Below are positions 1 to 8,943 of a DNA stretch of 55,515 nucleotides, in pieces. Position numbers and translations under genes: made by a program. Positions within the stretch are counted from its first letter, which is position 1; each line of letters begins with the position of its first letter. Origin of the DNA: Bacillota bacterium (GTDB lineage: Bacteria; Bacillota; UBA994); NCBI GenBank assembly GCA_009773495.1, contig WSXW01000012.1, positions 1-55,515 on the forward strand, read 5' to 3'. Below the pieces are notes generated by a model. It searched no databases. It saw only the letters and a list, made by a program, of their open reading frames with translations, and was not told the origin of the DNA.

Positions 1-623
1 GTGTTTCAATCCACGCACCCGCAGGGGGTGCGACGTAACTCCATTTTATTGTCCTCCTTTTAATTCGGTTTCAATCCACGCACCCGCAGGGGGTGCGACC
101 CTTTAACGACGCTTCTGCTGCATCTATGTTAGGTTTCAATCCACGCACCCGCAGGGGGTGCGACGTTAATTCAAATGTCGTTTTTTACACCGAGTGAAGT
201 TTCAATCCACGCACCCGCAGGGGGTGCGACCCCTAAAAAATCACGCTTTTGCAAATCGGTTTTGTTTCAATCCACGCACCCGCAGGGGGTGCGACGATGT
301 TAATCGGCACTAATCCTTTACGATTAGGGTTTCAATCCACGCACCCGCAGGGGGTGCGACCAAAAGATAAATCAACAACCAACCACCAAAAGAGTTTCAA
401 TCCACGCACCCGCAGGGGGTGCGACCCGCAAGGGGTATGACTTCCGGCTACTAGACGGTAGTTTCAATCCACGCACCCGCAGGGGGTGCGACTTTGCTCT
501 TCCCGTTGCGTCCGTCACCATAGAGGTTTCAATCCACGCACCCGCAGGGGGTGCGACCGTTGGTGCCAATCGTGCAGAAGGGTACGTCGATGTTTCAATC
601 CACGCACCCGCAGGGGGTGCGAC

Positions 624-657
624 TTTCAAGCTTAACCTGTTTGCGAACAGGTTAAGT
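624..657 (-). other. Spacer that is an 11-bp perfect hairpin
   Basis: Most of this spacer is an inverted repeat: CTTAACCTGTT (631-641), a 4-nt loop TGCG, and AACAGGTTAAG (646-656). It was probably taken from a terminator or palindromic operator in the target. The crRNA guide itself could fold. Confidence 0.85.
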
Positions 658-1940
658 GTTTCAATCCACGCACCCGCAGGGGGTGCGACTCACCGGGTGC
701 GCCTAAAGACTGAATGGTACGCGTTTCAATCCACGCACCCGCAGGGGGTGCGACTAAAGACGTGCAGGATGCTACCGACGAGTATATGTTTCAATCCACG
801 CACCCGCAGGGGGTGCGACGATATACCCAGAATGACCCGGCGACGTAAGCTAGGTTTCAATCCACGCACCCGCAGGGGGTGCGACCAGTAATGACTGGAA
901 CTTGAAGTTCGCCATTGTAGTTTCAATCCACGCACCCGCAGGGGGTGCGATGCTCATCATGTGGCTTCCTCCTTTCCCTTCGGCGTTTCAATCCACGCAC
1001 CCGCAGGGGGTGCGACGCTGCGGGTGCAGTATGGCACCGAGCATAGGAGGTTTCAATCCACGCACCCGCAGGGGGTGCGACGCGGACTTGTACTGCAGTT
1101 GCCGCCGGAACTCGAAGTTTCAATCCACGCACCCGCAGGGGGTGCGACTCCTGAGGCGCGCCTTAATGACCGCAACAACGAGGTTTCAATCCACGCACCC
1201 GCAGGGGGTGCGACCGGTTATAGCCATCACCCGCGCTACCTGATCGCCGTTTCAATCCACGCACCCGCAGGGGGTGCGACTTTGAGAGCAGGTACTTGCC
1301 CCAAACGCTTTCGTTTCAATCCACGCACCCGCAGGGGGTGCGACGGGCGACCTTATCCCCCTGTCTGCTGTGGGTAGGGTTTCAATCCACGCACCCGCAG
1401 GGGGTGCGACGGTCCTATTGTGATGGCGCTGCTGACGGGTATGAGTTTCAATCCACGCACCCGCAGGGGGTGCGACCATTGTTGCAACATATGTATCCCT
1501 TCTCCTCTCGGTTTCAATCCACGCACCCGCAGGGGGTGCGACTTGCGGCTGCTAGGCAGGGTACGATATTCGGATGACGTTTCAATCCACGCACCCGCAG
1601 GGGGTGCGACGACTTTAGACTCGCTGCCCTCACAGAGGGATATTGTTTCAATCCACGCACCCGCAGGGGGTGCGACTTGCATTGCAGTGCTTATGATGGC
1701 AGCGGTCAAAGTTTCAATCCACGCACCCGCAGGGGGTGCGACCTGTTCACCATTCCACCCCATCGTTAGGAGAGTGTTTCAATCCACGCACCCGCAGGGG
1801 GTGCGACCAAACCCGCGGTAGTGGTACCACCAGAGCAATTTGTTTCAATCCACGCACCCGCAGGGGGTGCGACTTGATGCAGAGCTTCGCGACGATAACG
1901 CAGTTGATGTTTCAATCCACGCACCCGCAGGGGGTGCGAC

Positions 1941-1974
1941 TGGCCAGCAAGGGCGATGCTGTGCAGCGGTTTAA
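1941..1974 (-). other. Spacer overlapping the spacer at 2072-2105
   Basis: Ends with CAGCGGTTTAA, which is also the start of the spacer at 2072-2105. Merging them gives a 57-nt target segment. The three bases that follow the shared block in the other spacer are GAA, again TTC on the crRNA-sense strand 5' of this protospacer. Confidence 0.75.
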
Positions 1975-2071
1975 GTTTCAATTCACGCACCCGCAGGGGG
2001 TGCGACGTGTTTCGGCTCAAGCAAATAACCGGCATTGCGGTTTCAATCCACGCACCCGCAGGGGGTGCGAC

Positions 2072-2105
2072 CAGCGGTTTAAGAATGAGGTAGACAAAGT
2101 AAAGG
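2072..2105 (-). other. Newer partner of second overlapping spacer pair
   Basis: Begins CAGCGGTTTAAGAATG; its first 11 nt equal the last 11 nt of the spacer at 1941-1974. By array position it is two acquisitions younger and lies on the PAM side of the older protospacer. Confidence 0.75.
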
Positions 2106-5100
2106 GTTTCAATCCACGCACCCGCAGGGGGTGCGACGTTCATAAAGTACTTCAACGCGCTTAGTGAGGAGTTTCAATCCACGCACCCGCAGGGGGTGCG
2201 ACGCAGTCCAACAAGGTGCACAAGTACAAACAGCGATCGTTTCAATCCACGCACCCGCAGGGGGTGCGACGGGGGCGCGATTATGGCTATGTAGTCTCAG
2301 CGGAGGTTTCAATCCACGCACCCGCAGGGGGTGCGACAACGTCTATCCTCTCTAGGTACGCCGCCCCTGTGTTTCAATCCACGCACCCGCAGGGGGTGCG
2401 ACCTGTACAAAATAGGGCATAAATACAGGATTTTATGGTTTCAATCCACGCACCCGCAGGGGGTGCGACATAGAAGGGGGGTAGCAAATGTGAATGTAAA
2501 AGAGTTTCAATCCACGCACCCGCAGGGGGTGCGACCATCTACAACATGTTAGCCAGTCCGTAATTGACGTTTCAATCCACGCACCCGCAGGGGGTGCGAC
2601 TCATACGTTACCCCAAGAGCGCAACATCGATTTTGTTTCAATCCACGCACCCGCAGGGGGTGCGACAATGCGGGTCTGGCGCAGCGAGGGGCCAATCAGA
2701 GTTTCAATCCACGCACCCGCAGGGGGTGCGACTATATACCGCAATGACCCAGACGTATTCCTAGACGTTTCAATCCACGCACCCGCAGGGGGTGCGACTC
2801 ACTATCACCAAGATAGCGTGCGCGTCGTTAAGGTTTCAATCCACGCACCCGCAGGGGGTGCGACGGTTATAAGCCTTACGGTAACACAGGCAACAGGGTT
2901 TCAATCCACGCACCCGCAGGGGGTGCGACCTGCGCGTTGTTCATTGCTTCGTGCGTCTATATAGTTTCAATCCACGCACCCGCAGGGGGTGCGACTGCCA
3001 GAAGTGGCTACATCTTCGTATATGACAAAGTTTCAATCCACGCACCCGCAGGGGGTGCGACCATAACCACAGTGAATGTACCACCTCAAACCTTTGTTTC
3101 AATCCACGCACCCGCAGGGGGTGCGACATCAGTGCAACAGGGGTGCAGTATCGTGCAATGGGTTTCAATCCACGCACCCGCAGGGGGTGCGACCCTGTCG
3201 CCCGGTCTGCCCAAGGTATCGCTTAAGGTTTCAATCCACGCACCCGCAGGGGGTGCGACTTTCACCTAACGCCAGCTGACCGCCATAAAGAAGGTTTCAA
3301 TCCACGCACCCGCAGGGGGTGCGACCATCGGAGTACAGTCCCTGCGCCTCGCGTCGTCTGTTTCAATCCACGCACCCGCAGGGGGTGCGACATGTCTTCC
3401 TTGTTGTTAATGTAAAGGTTATCTGGTTTCAATCCACGCACCCGCAGGGGGTGCGACGGGCACGATAGATCAGATTACAGGTGCATTACACGTTTCAATC
3501 CACGCACCCGCAGGGGGTGCGACCGTAAACGGAGCTATCTCCGAGGTAGGTATACAGTTTCAATCCACGCACCCGCAGGGGGTGCGACTGTGGTTAACGT
3601 TTAAGTTTGCTTCCGTGTTGTGGTTTCAATCCACGCACCCGCAGGGGGTGCGACAGGTAAGCCTTGGTACAGCAATAAGGACCTCTTTGTTTCAATCCAC
3701 GCACCCGCAGGGGGTGCGACCGTGTCGTTAGTCGAGGCCCCTACGGATTTTTTAGTTTCAATCCACGCACCCGCAGGGGGTGCGACCGGAGTTCTCCCGT
3801 AGTCAGCTGGTAGAGAACATGTTTCAATCCACGCACCCGCAGGGGGTGCGACTTACTTTGGTCACAATAAGCGTATAATGAGAGTGTTTCAATCCACGCA
3901 CCCGCAGGGGGTGCGACTTCCGGGGGCTGTTCTCCGTCCTACTGCTGTCAAGTTTCAATCCACGCACCCGCAGGGGGTGCGACGCGGCTGGTGCTGTAGC
4001 TGACGTGGTGGTAACAGTGTTTCAATCCACGCACCCGCAGGGGGTGCGACGGGGCACACAGACAGCAATAGATTTCCACACAGATAGTTTCAATCCACGC
4101 ACCCGCAGGGGGTGCGACGTTTGAAAGCGTCGCAGGGGCGCAGAACAAGGTGTTTCAATCCACGCACCCGCAGGGGGTGCGACGCTACAGCCTCCGCTCA
4201 AGGGCACATAGCCCTAGTTTCAATCCACGCACCCGCAGGGGGTGCGACCCGCTCGGGAAGCGGCCAGGCTACGCGCATTATCGTTTCAATCCACGCACCC
4301 GCAGGGGGTGCGACACGCAAGCAGCGCTAAGGGCGGGATACAGTGAGAGTTTCAATCCACGCACCCGCAGGGGGTGCGACGTCGTTGGTGGGGATTCACC
4401 TGGGGATTCATTAGTTTCAATCCACGCACCCGCAGGGGGTGCGACTTTCATCTGTCTTTCATAATGGTTCTGGGTGCATGTTTCAATCCACGCACCCGCA
4501 GGGGGTGCGACGCCTCATTCCAGTATAGGCGGCGGTGTAGACCAGTTTCAATCCACGCACCCGCAGGGGGTGCGACACGATACAGCCTGGGAGCGTGCGT
4601 TATCAAAGCAGTTTCAATCCACGCACCCGCAGGGGGTGCGACTCGGAACAGCGGAGATCGGAACAGCGGCAGTCGGTTTCAATCCACGCACCCGCAGGGG
4701 GTGCGACTTTCTCGCCGCATTGCTGCAGCGTCCATTTTTCGGTTTCAATCCACGCACCCGCAGGGGGTGCGACAGACGGTGTGCTATGCATTAACGTAGG
4801 TTCACTAGTTTCAATCCACGCACCCGCAGGGGGTGCGACTCCATTGCTAATTCCTCCTTGAGTTTCCGGAGTGTTTCAATCCACGCACCCGCAGGGGGTG
4901 CGACTTGCCTGGGTCCGTTGTAATAGAGAGCGAAGACGTTTCAATCCACGCACCCGCAGGGGGTGCGACTTGTGGGGATGAACCTTCCAGGATTTGACTG
5001 TATGTTTCAATCCACGCACCCGCAGGGGGTGCGACTTAGTCGTGAGGCAACAAAGAGCAGTAGCAGGGGGTTTCAATCCACGCACCCGCAGGGGGTGCGA

Positions 5101-5563
5101 CGTGGTAAATATCACATCTACCCTAATTTTATTGTGTTTCAATCCACGCACCCGCAGGGGGTGCGACGCATCATTTTGTTTACCATAGATTCAGAGTCTT
5201 GTTTCAATCCACGCACCCGCAGGGGGTGCGACGAGTTAATGTACCTCTTGCAATTCCCCACTAACGTTTCAATCCACGCACCCGCAGGGGGTGCGACGCG
5301 AGCCTTTTAAGCCAGACGCAGTGGGCTACGTGGTTTCAATCCACGCACCCGCAGGGGGTGCGACGGCAGGGTTTACCCTTGCCTAGTGTATCCTTAAGTG
5401 TTTCAATCCACGCACCCGCAGGGGGTGCGACCATGGGGTAATTGGCGCGTAAATCGATTGTAGGGGTTTCAATCCACGCACCCGCAGGGGGTGCGACTTA
5501 ACTAAGATGGCTTGATAGTCATATGGTTGTAGTTTCAATCCACGCACCCGCAGGGGGTGCGAC

Positions 5564-5596
5564 CACGTGGAACGTCTCGCAAGTCCATCCTAGTGG
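5564..5596 (-). other. Spacer overlapping the spacer at 6289-6323
   Basis: The last 18 nt of this spacer (starting GCAAGTCC, ending CTAGTGG) are identical to the first 18 nt of the spacer at 6289-6323. Both derive from overlapping protospacers in one target, in the same orientation, offset by 17 nt. In the newer spacer the next bases are GAA, i.e. TTC on the crRNA-sense strand immediately 5' of this older protospacer, the type I-C PAM. Confidence 0.9.
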
Positions 5597-6288
5597 GTTT
5601 CAATCCACGCACCCGCAGGGGGTGCGACGCGTTGCCGGGGATACTACGTTGCGTTTACTGCAAGTTTCAATCCACGCACCCGCAGGGGGTGCGACATAGA
5701 GGGTGGGTGATTGAACCCGACACTGTCGAAGTTTCAATCCACGCACCCGCAGGGGGTGCGACCAGGAACGCGCCGAGACTATCCGTGAGGTAGCAGTTTC
5801 AATCCACGCACCCGCAGGGGGTGCGACGCCGAAAAGTCCTAAAAACTCACGTAACTGAGTAGTTTCAATCCACGCACCCGCAGGGGGTGCGACAGGCATT
5901 TGCAGCTAGGGATGGTTCTGCATTTCCGGTTTCAATCCACGCACCCGCAGGGGGTGCGACCTGCCAACTGTGCCGGGATAGAGTCAGCGAAGTAGTTTCA
6001 ATCCACGCACCCGCAGGGGGTGCGACAGCACCCTTATGTGTTGTCTGAGGACCTCTGGGGTTTCAATCCACGCACCCGCAGGGGGTGCGACGTTAATAAC
6101 TCTAAGCTGTGGGGAGCTTACGAAGTTTCAATCCACGCACCCGCAGGGGGTGCGACATAAGGTGGTGTTTGTGCCGCCTATGTCGTTAAAGTTTCAATCC
6201 ACGCACCCGCAGGGGGTGCGACCCTACGGTGGACTGTACTGCTCAAGGATACGCTGGTTTCAATCCACGCACCCGCAGGGGGTGCGAC

Positions 6289-6323
6289 GCAAGTCCATCC
6301 TAGTGGGAATCCTACTGGACCAA
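6289..6323 (-). other. Newer partner of overlapping spacer pair (7th from leader)
   Basis: Shares 18 nt with the spacer at 5564-5596 and extends past it on the PAM side, giving a 50-nt reconstructed target segment. It lies 11 units closer to the leader, so it was acquired later, as expected for primed or repeated adaptation against the same element. Confidence 0.9.
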
Positions 6324-6486
6324 GTTTCAATCCACGCACCCGCAGGGGGTGCGACGGGGCCTCGTGGCTAACGGCTTTAGTTCTTTAATGTTTCAATCCA
6401 CGCACCCGCAGGGGGTGCGACCGCGATATTCCGGAGTTATCAATGATAACTAAGGTTTCAATCCACGCACCCGCAGGGGGTGCGAC

Positions 6487-6520
6487 CCACGCCCCCGCGC
6501 GGGGGGCGACCCAGTTGGTA
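6487..6520 (-). other. Spacer containing a foreign CRISPR repeat fragment (4th from leader)
   Basis: The first 24 nt of this 34-nt spacer, starting CCACGCCCCCGCGC and ending GGGGGGCGAC, match the local repeat at 20 of 24 positions and have the layout of a type I-C repeat. Two of the four differences are the two partners of one stem base pair (A:T becomes C:G), so the hairpin is kept. The other 10 nt, CCAGTTGGTA, look like the adjoining spacer of that other array. A local repeat that mutated by chance would not be expected to change compensatorily. The donor is not identifiable here. Confidence 0.8.
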
Positions 6521-6756
6521 GTTTCAATCCACGCACCCGCAGGGGGTGCGACACACAGCAAGGTGTCCTGCTCATTCTGACCAAGAGTTTCAATCCACGC
6601 ACCCGCAGGGGGTGCGACGAGGCCGTGAAGCAGAAGGTTGATGCTATAACAGTTTCAATCCACGCACCCGCAGGGGGTGCGACAACTAACGAAGTTACAG
6701 TGGATTGGGTGGTCAAGTTTCAATCCACGCACCCGCAGGGGGTGCGACAGTATATG

Positions 6757-6787
6757 CCCAAGAGCATTGCGCTGCAATGCTCTTGGG
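6757..6787. repeat. 14-bp perfect inverted repeat at leader-repeat junction
   Basis: CCCAAGAGCATTGC (6757-6770), loop GCT, and its exact reverse complement (6774-6787). It ends 8 bp before the first repeat. There is no T-tract, so it is not a standard terminator; it may be a leader recognition element for adaptation or an RNA structure upstream of the first crRNA. Confidence 0.85.
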
Positions 6788-6874
6788 ATGCACTCCCGCG
6801 AACCTAATCTGTCTGGGCAATCTGTTAACGTGTTTGGAGATGTTTTAGGCACAAGAGCCTGCTACCATCAGTAT

Positions 6875-6915
6875 CGCGAACCTACCGATGATAACATGGG
6901 TGCTGTAGGTTCGCG
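6875..6915. repeat. 11-bp perfect inverted repeat in distal leader
   Basis: CGCGAACCTAC (6875-6885) and GTAGGTTCGCG (6905-6915) with a 19-nt loop, just downstream of the cas2 stop. The 10-nt core recurs as a direct copy at 6797-6806. No T-tract follows in the cas direction. Confidence 0.8.
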
Positions 6916-6922
6916 CTGGTGC

Positions 6923-7213
6923 TCAAGTGATGAGGATGCCTTCCGGATCGTAGCCGGGCTTAGCTCCAACGTGTTCTACACGCTTCTTCCAATTACTCCC
7001 TAGGAAATAGTAACGCAGGCTGTCGGTGTTGTGGTTTATTACGTCCTCTAGCTGCTTGCGCAATTGAAGGTATTGGTGAGGCTCTACTAGACACTCGAAA
7101 ACAGAGTTTTGGACGCGTTGCCCATGGTTTTCGCATATGCGTGCTACCCTGCGCAAGCGACAATTTCCGTGCTCGCTAGATGTTTCTACATCGTAAGTGA
7201 TTAGCACCATCAT
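6923..7213 (-). CDS. cas2: CRISPR-associated endonuclease Cas2, type I-C
   Basis: A 96-residue protein of normal Cas2 length. The N-terminus MMVLITYDV is the conserved first beta strand with the metal-binding Asp at position 8, followed by RRVARICENHG, the usual first helix. Cas2 dimerises and bridges two Cas1 dimers in the integrase that inserts new spacers at the leader end. It starts 12 bp after cas1 and is the last gene of the operon, 174 bp from the array. Confidence 0.95.
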   Translation of the reverse strand: MMVLITYDVETSSEHGNCRLRRVARICENHGQRVQNSVFECLVEPHQYLQLRKQLEDVINHNTDSLRYYFLGSNWKKRVEHVGAKPGYDPEGILIT

Positions 7214-7225
7214 GGTAGGTCGCTC

Positions 7226-8251
7226 CTAACGCCAAAAGAATGGGGGATAATCATCTAAGTCACCCCTCAGGTAACGAGCCAAAAGCATGGCTTGAGTGTA
7301 GGGAAGTAACCCAATCGGTATTTTCTCATTCAGAAATGGGTGTTCTATCTCTTCCTGTTTGCGTTTTTGCCAAGCTTCCAAAACTGCCTTTCGGGTGCTA
7401 GGGTCCATGATCACAGCGCCATTCTCTTTCTGCAAGAAACCATCTGCCGTTACCTGTCGTCGGTTAATCATGGTAAGTACCAGCCGATCAGCGAGATAAG
7501 GGCGAAGCTCTTCCATTAAGTCTAGGGCAAGGCCTGCCCTTCCAGGACGATCACGATGCAGAAAACCCATTTGGGGATCCAACCCTACGGTCTCTAAGGC
7601 AGATGCGGCATCATGAGCCAGTAAAGTGTAAAGAAACGATAGCATTGCATTGACCTTATCTGTAGGCGGGCGGCGAACGCGGCGCGAGAACGAAAATTCC
7701 TCTTTCTGCGCCACAATGAGGTGGTCAAAAACTCCAAAGTACTCTGCTGCCGCCTCCCCTTCCAAACCACGAAGGACATCCAAGTCAGGACTATTCGTTA
7801 CCCTTGAGATTACGTTCGACAGTGTCTTGATAGCCACAGAGAGGGGCTCCTGGGTGTGTACATGGTCGCGGACCGCGCGTTGGAGCGAGGTGCGGCTGTT
7901 ATGAATTTTAGCCACCACAAAGTGCTTAGCCAGATTATTACTGGCTTCAAGGTCTTCTGTACGACGATGCTGATGCCGTCGCAACAGTACGTTGCCCGAC
8001 ACTGTTCCACTGACACGGGCTAGAAAACGGCCATGCTCTGTCAAGAACGAGAGACCCACTCCTCGCTCGCAGCAAAGCGACATCAGAGATGGGCTAGCTC
8101 CGGCGTAGCCAAAACATACAATGCCTTCCAAATTATGGACGGGGATGCGTAGTTTCACTTCTTCAGCTACACGAACCACCACGTTTTCTCCGTCGCGAGC
8201 GAGATAGCTATCCGGTCCAGTGACATAAAGAGTGTTCAGTAGACGCCGCAT
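7226..8251 (-). CDS. cas1: CRISPR-associated endonuclease/integrase Cas1, type I-C
   Basis: The true start is the ATG at 8251, which overlaps the cas4 stop as TAATG and has an AGGAGG-like site upstream; a longer in-frame reading to 8350 lies inside cas4. This gives 341 residues beginning MRRLLNTLYV. Catalytic Cas1 features are visible: Glu164 in RGLEGEAAAEYF, His232 in GFLHRDRPGR and the acidic pair near 244-247 (LALDLMEEL). It integrates prespacers with Cas2 and works with the adjacent Cas4, which in I-C helps select PAM-bearing prespacers. Confidence 0.97.
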   Translation of the reverse strand: MRRLLNTLYVTGPDSYLARDGENVVVRVAEEVKLRIPVHNLEGIVCFGYAGASPSLMSLCCERGVGLSFLTEHGRFLARVSGTVSGNVLLRRHQHRRTEDLEASNNLAKHFVVAKIHNSRTSLQRAVRDHVHTQEPLSVAIKTLSNVISRVTNSPDLDVLRGLEGEAAAEYFGVFDHLIVAQKEEFSFSRRVRRPPTDKVNAMLSFLYTLLAHDAASALETVGLDPQMGFLHRDRPGRAGLALDLMEELRPYLADRLVLTMINRRQVTADGFLQKENGAVIMDPSTRKAVLEAWQKRKQEEIEHPFLNEKIPIGLLPYTQAMLLARYLRGDLDDYPPFFWR

Positions 8252-8943
8252 TACTTGCTCTCCTCCTGGTCTAGGACAGACTTGATATACGCCGACACAG
8301 AATGGCGCTTCCTTGCCAACTTCGGCTGACACGGCTCTTTTAGGGAACAATTGCTACAAGATTTGCTATAGATTGCGGCAGGAGTGGCTCCTGTGATGAA
8401 GCAAGCGTGCATGCGGGCTGCTAATTCTTTTGTACGGTTCCTTAGAGAATCAGTCAGTTCGACGACCTGCTTCCTCCTTGTCTGCCAGTAATAGAGGTCT
8501 CCGTGAGTGATGTGCGTGTTCATCATCTCTTCTATAGAAATCGCCTGCGCACACAACTGTACCTCATCGCGACTATCGGGTTTTGGTTTCCCGCGCTTAA
8601 ACTCCACTGGCCGGGGCACCCAAGAACCAACGACGCCGGGAAGCTGAACAGAGTTTGGACTGCTGGTTTTTACCCTATGGAACTCAACGAGGTCGGCGAC
8701 GCCTTGTAGACCCAAGCTTCTACTCAGGACGGGGACGCTGCGCACGATGCGCAGGTCCCCTCTTGATTCATCGCAGAATGGGTCATCGACGCGCTCATGG
8801 ACATGGCGCCCCTCGACGGTTAGAAGATTTTCCTGCCAAACCTGCTCGACGTGGATAAGAGCCCACTGTCTCTCGCAGAAAGCGAAATGCTGTATGCCTG
8901 ATAGAGGAAGGAGTGCGTCATCTAGATAATTGTTACGCACCAT
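8251..8943 (-). CDS. cas4: CRISPR-associated exonuclease Cas4, type I-C
   Basis: A PD-(D/E)xK, RecB-like nuclease with a 4Fe-4S cluster. Using the ATG at 8943, which overlaps the cas7 stop by 11 bp, the protein has 230 residues and begins MVRNNYLDDALLPLSG. Visible motifs are the first cluster Cys in HFAFCERQWALIH, RHVHERV (RecB motif I), PVEFKRG (motif III Glu-x-Lys), QLCAQAISIEEM, and the C-terminal cluster CSNCSLKEPC. An in-frame extension upstream to 9009 lies inside cas7 and is not needed. Role: trimming prespacers and setting PAM and orientation. Confidence 0.95.
   Translation of the reverse strand: MVRNNYLDDALLPLSGIQHFAFCERQWALIHVEQVWQENLLTVEGRHVHERVDDPFCDESRGDLRIVRSVPVLSRSLGLQGVADLVEFHRVKTSSPNSVQLPGVVGSWVPRPVEFKRGKPKPDSRDEVQLCAQAISIEEMMNTHITHGDLYYWQTRRKQVVELTDSLRNRTKELAARMHACFITGATPAAIYSKSCSNCSLKEPCQPKLARKRHSVSAYIKSVLDQEESK

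Larger units (their letters stand above)
3..6748 (-). CRISPR. Type I-C CRISPR array, 103 repeats, open at left edge
   Basis: I walked the array repeat by repeat and counted 103 repeats of 32 nt (first 3-34, last 6717-6748) and 102 spacers of 32-36 nt. On the plus strand the repeat begins GTTTCAATCCACGCACCC and ends GGGGGTGCGAC. Read on the minus strand it has a 7-bp stem (CGCACCC/GGGTGCG) with a 5-nt loop, followed by the 11 nt TGGATTGAAAC, which is the expected type I-C 5' crRNA handle left by Cas5c. Transcription is therefore on the minus strand, in line with the cas operon; the leader is at the right and the oldest spacers at the left. Only two repeat variants were noticed: C to T at 951 (last base of the repeat at 920) and C to T at 1983. 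The array may continue beyond base 1. Confidence 0.98.
6749..6922 (-). promoter_or_regulatory. CRISPR leader
   Basis: These 174 bp separate the cas2 stop from the first leader-end repeat and carry no plausible gene. The position is where the leader must be, because the array is transcribed on the minus strand. It holds two perfect inverted repeats (6757-6787 and 6875-6915) and three copies of CGCGAACCTA (6797-6806 and 6875-6884 on plus, 6906-6915 inverted). A TATACT box on the minus strand (6750-6755) nearly abuts the first repeat, with a weak TTGCAG 17 bp upstream inside the hairpin; this could be a promoter but is unproven. Confidence 0.8.

Noticed and set aside
2504-6750. Self-targeting spacers against this window
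   Set aside because: No full-length spacer match outside the array was noticed by eye; an exact search would be needed to exclude it fully.
6757-6787. Leader hairpin as a transcription terminator
   Set aside because: No T-tract on the minus strand, and it would block the array transcript it precedes.
249-6852. Dozens of open reading frames of 60-142 codons inside the array, on both strands
   Set aside because: They are the CRISPR repeat translated over and over (phrases such as FNPRTRRGCD, VSIHAPAGGAT, VAPPAGAWIET); no ribosome sites and no real proteins.
8252-8350. N-terminal extension of Cas1 to 8350
   Set aside because: It lies within cas4, has no ribosome site, and the ATG at 8251 gives the standard Cas1 N-terminus and overlaps the cas4 stop.
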